This document shows, piece after piece, positions 4,455 to 5,002 of a stretch of DNA of 5,002 bases. The translations under genes were made by a program, and so were the position numbers. Each line of letters opens with the position of its first letter. Positions within the stretch are counted from its first letter, which is position 1. The stretch is from JBDRGX01 sp043817485 [NCBI: bacterium] (GTDB lineage: Bacteria > JBDRGX01). Location: assembly GCA_043817485.1 (NCBI GenBank), contig JBDRGX010000128.1, positions 1-5,002 on the forward strand. The letters are read 5' to 3'. The notes under the pieces are model-generated. The model did not search any database and was not told where the DNA came from. It saw only the letters and a list, made by a program, of their open reading frames with translations.

Positions 4455-4460
4455 ATCACC
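4455..4460 (-). promoter_or_regulatory. GGTGAT-type ribosome binding site
   Basis: GGTGAT followed by TAGAAA and ATG on the minus strand. It pairs with the ATCACC part of the 16S tail rather than the CCTCC part used by the neighbours. It fixes the start at 4448. Confidence 0.65.
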
Positions 4461-4467
4461 ATTTTGA

Positions 4468-4980
4468 TTACTTTTTCCAATTATTTCCATAAGGTCTTCT
4501 AACACCAGCATGGGCAAATGAATATTGATTTCCACATTTTGGGCATTCAAAATAGAGCCATTGTTTTTTCTTGTAATCCCTAACATACCAGCCACTTTCA
4601 TGTTCGTAATGATTAACCCAACCATTTTGAACTGGTTTTCCACACATACATTTCTTATCAATTTTCCATCGACTGATATAGAGTTTAGCTTGTTTGGTAT
4701 AATCAACAAGTGTGGGGTATTGGTTTTTTTCTTGTTTTCCTCGTTCTTGTGTTTGAGAGACATCTATTTTTCTTGAGTGTTTTCTTTCGCAGATCGGTCC
4801 TATTCCTTTTTCCATACTTTTTGGATTGGAAAGAGTTCTTCCACAAATTCTACACATTCCACTTGGGTCGCCACCAAGCATTTTCATTAATTCGATTTTT
4901 GTTTTTCTACTATAACCTTTTATACCATGCCTTTTAGCATGTTGTATTAATTCTTTTTTGGTCATTTTTGAGATATTCAT
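4468..4980 (-). CDS. SAP/Rho-N-like, DUF6011 and zinc-ribbon protein, 170 aa
   Basis: Three modules follow one another. Residues 6-36 (MTKKELIQHAKRHGIKGYSRKTKIELMKML) are a helix-extension-helix of the SAP/Rho N-terminal type, which binds nucleic acid in known families. Residues 42-68 match DUF6011: C43-x2-C46-G-R, then S55, GIGP (59-62), C64 and H68, a probable zinc knuckle. After a polar linker (70-90), residues 105-155 carry C111-x-C113-G, a Trp/Tyr-rich hairpin and C146-P-K-C149, a second probable zinc ribbon. The combination suggests a DNA- or RNA-binding protein, but the exact role is unknown. The start at 4980 follows AAGAGGT with a nine-base spacer; Met6 is an alternative start. It is the first complete gene of the block, and its promoter must lie right of the window. 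A 103-codon frame overlapping it is a shadow. Confidence 0.92.
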   Translation of the reverse strand: MNISKMTKKELIQHAKRHGIKGYSRKTKIELMKMLGGDPSGMCRICGRTLSNPKSMEKGIGPICERKHSRKIDVSQTQERGKQEKNQYPTLVDYTKQAKLYISRWKIDKKCMCGKPVQNGWVNHYEHESGWYVRDYKKKQWLYFECPKCGNQYSFAHAGVRRPYGNNWKK

Positions 4981-4989
4981 ATATTTTTT

Positions 4990-4996
4990 ACCTCTT
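4990..4996 (-). promoter_or_regulatory. Shine-Dalgarno site of the DUF6011 gene
   Basis: AAGAGGT, nine bases before the ATG at 4980. It is the same GAGGT core as at most other genes here. Only six more bases lie to its right, so no promoter or upstream gene end can be judged. Confidence 0.7.
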
Positions 4997-5002
4997 AATT
5001 GT

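Noticed and set aside
4452-4763. A 103-codon minus-strand frame starting MSLKHKNEENK
   Set aside because: It lies inside the DUF6011 gene in another frame, has no ribosome site before its ATG, and the overlapping frame carries clear zinc motifs.
4525-4937. Two plus-strand frames (4525-4776 and 4710-4937)
   Set aside because: Both are antisense to the DUF6011 gene, overlap each other and lack start signals.

Overview
The window is a very AT-rich (by eye roughly three quarters A+T), gene-dense block of a virus or other mobile element of a prokaryote. Sixteen small protein genes, all on the minus strand, run from right (5' end, near 4980) to left (near 34). Gaps between them are 2 to 57 bases. 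Nearly every start codon has a Shine-Dalgarno sequence just upstream (GAGGT core, sometimes GGAG or GGTGAT), so the translation system is bacterial or archaeal. TAA ends fifteen genes and TGA ends one, which argues against a code that reassigns TGA. No promoter, terminator, tRNA or repeat array was found. The block looks like the middle of one long operon whose promoter lies right of 5002. It resembles the accessory or early regions of tailed phages and archaeal viruses, with many 50-170 residue proteins of unknown role. The host cannot be fixed from this window: a low-GC Firmicute-type bacterium and an AT-rich archaeon both fit. The small CxxC...H...H proteins remind me of archaeal and archaeal-virus proteins, but that is memory, not a search result.

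Layout in transcription order. (1) 4980-4468 encodes the most recognisable multi-domain protein: a SAP/Rho-N-like helical N-terminus, a DUF6011 Cys motif and a C-terminal zinc ribbon. (2) 4448-2918 holds a helical protein, a small 'LLGIE' protein, a 159-residue coiled-coil protein, a 67-residue orphan and an 86-residue strand-helix protein. (3) 2885-2167 holds an 81-residue protein with an 'ARV.K' strand motif and a stand-alone LPD29 protein of the kind otherwise fused into phage and plasmid polyvalent proteins. (4) 2139-413 alternates small strand-helix-strand proteins (two of them clear paralogs) with two Cys2His2-type mini-proteins. (5) 384-34 holds two very small genes of 59 and 48 codons.

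The striking points are structural. There is a perfect 23-base tandem duplication of a ribosome-binding-site/start-codon module at 1828-1873, which creates a six-codon leader ORF ending two bases before the real start. Ribosome sites are embedded in the last codons of upstream genes. Junction sequences recur between genes, including a 23-base exact repeat. A likely family of small strand-helix-strand proteins recurs at least four times, perhaps six. Enzymatic function is not evident for any gene. The likely theme is small nucleic-acid-binding or host-modulating proteins of a mobile element, which is inference.
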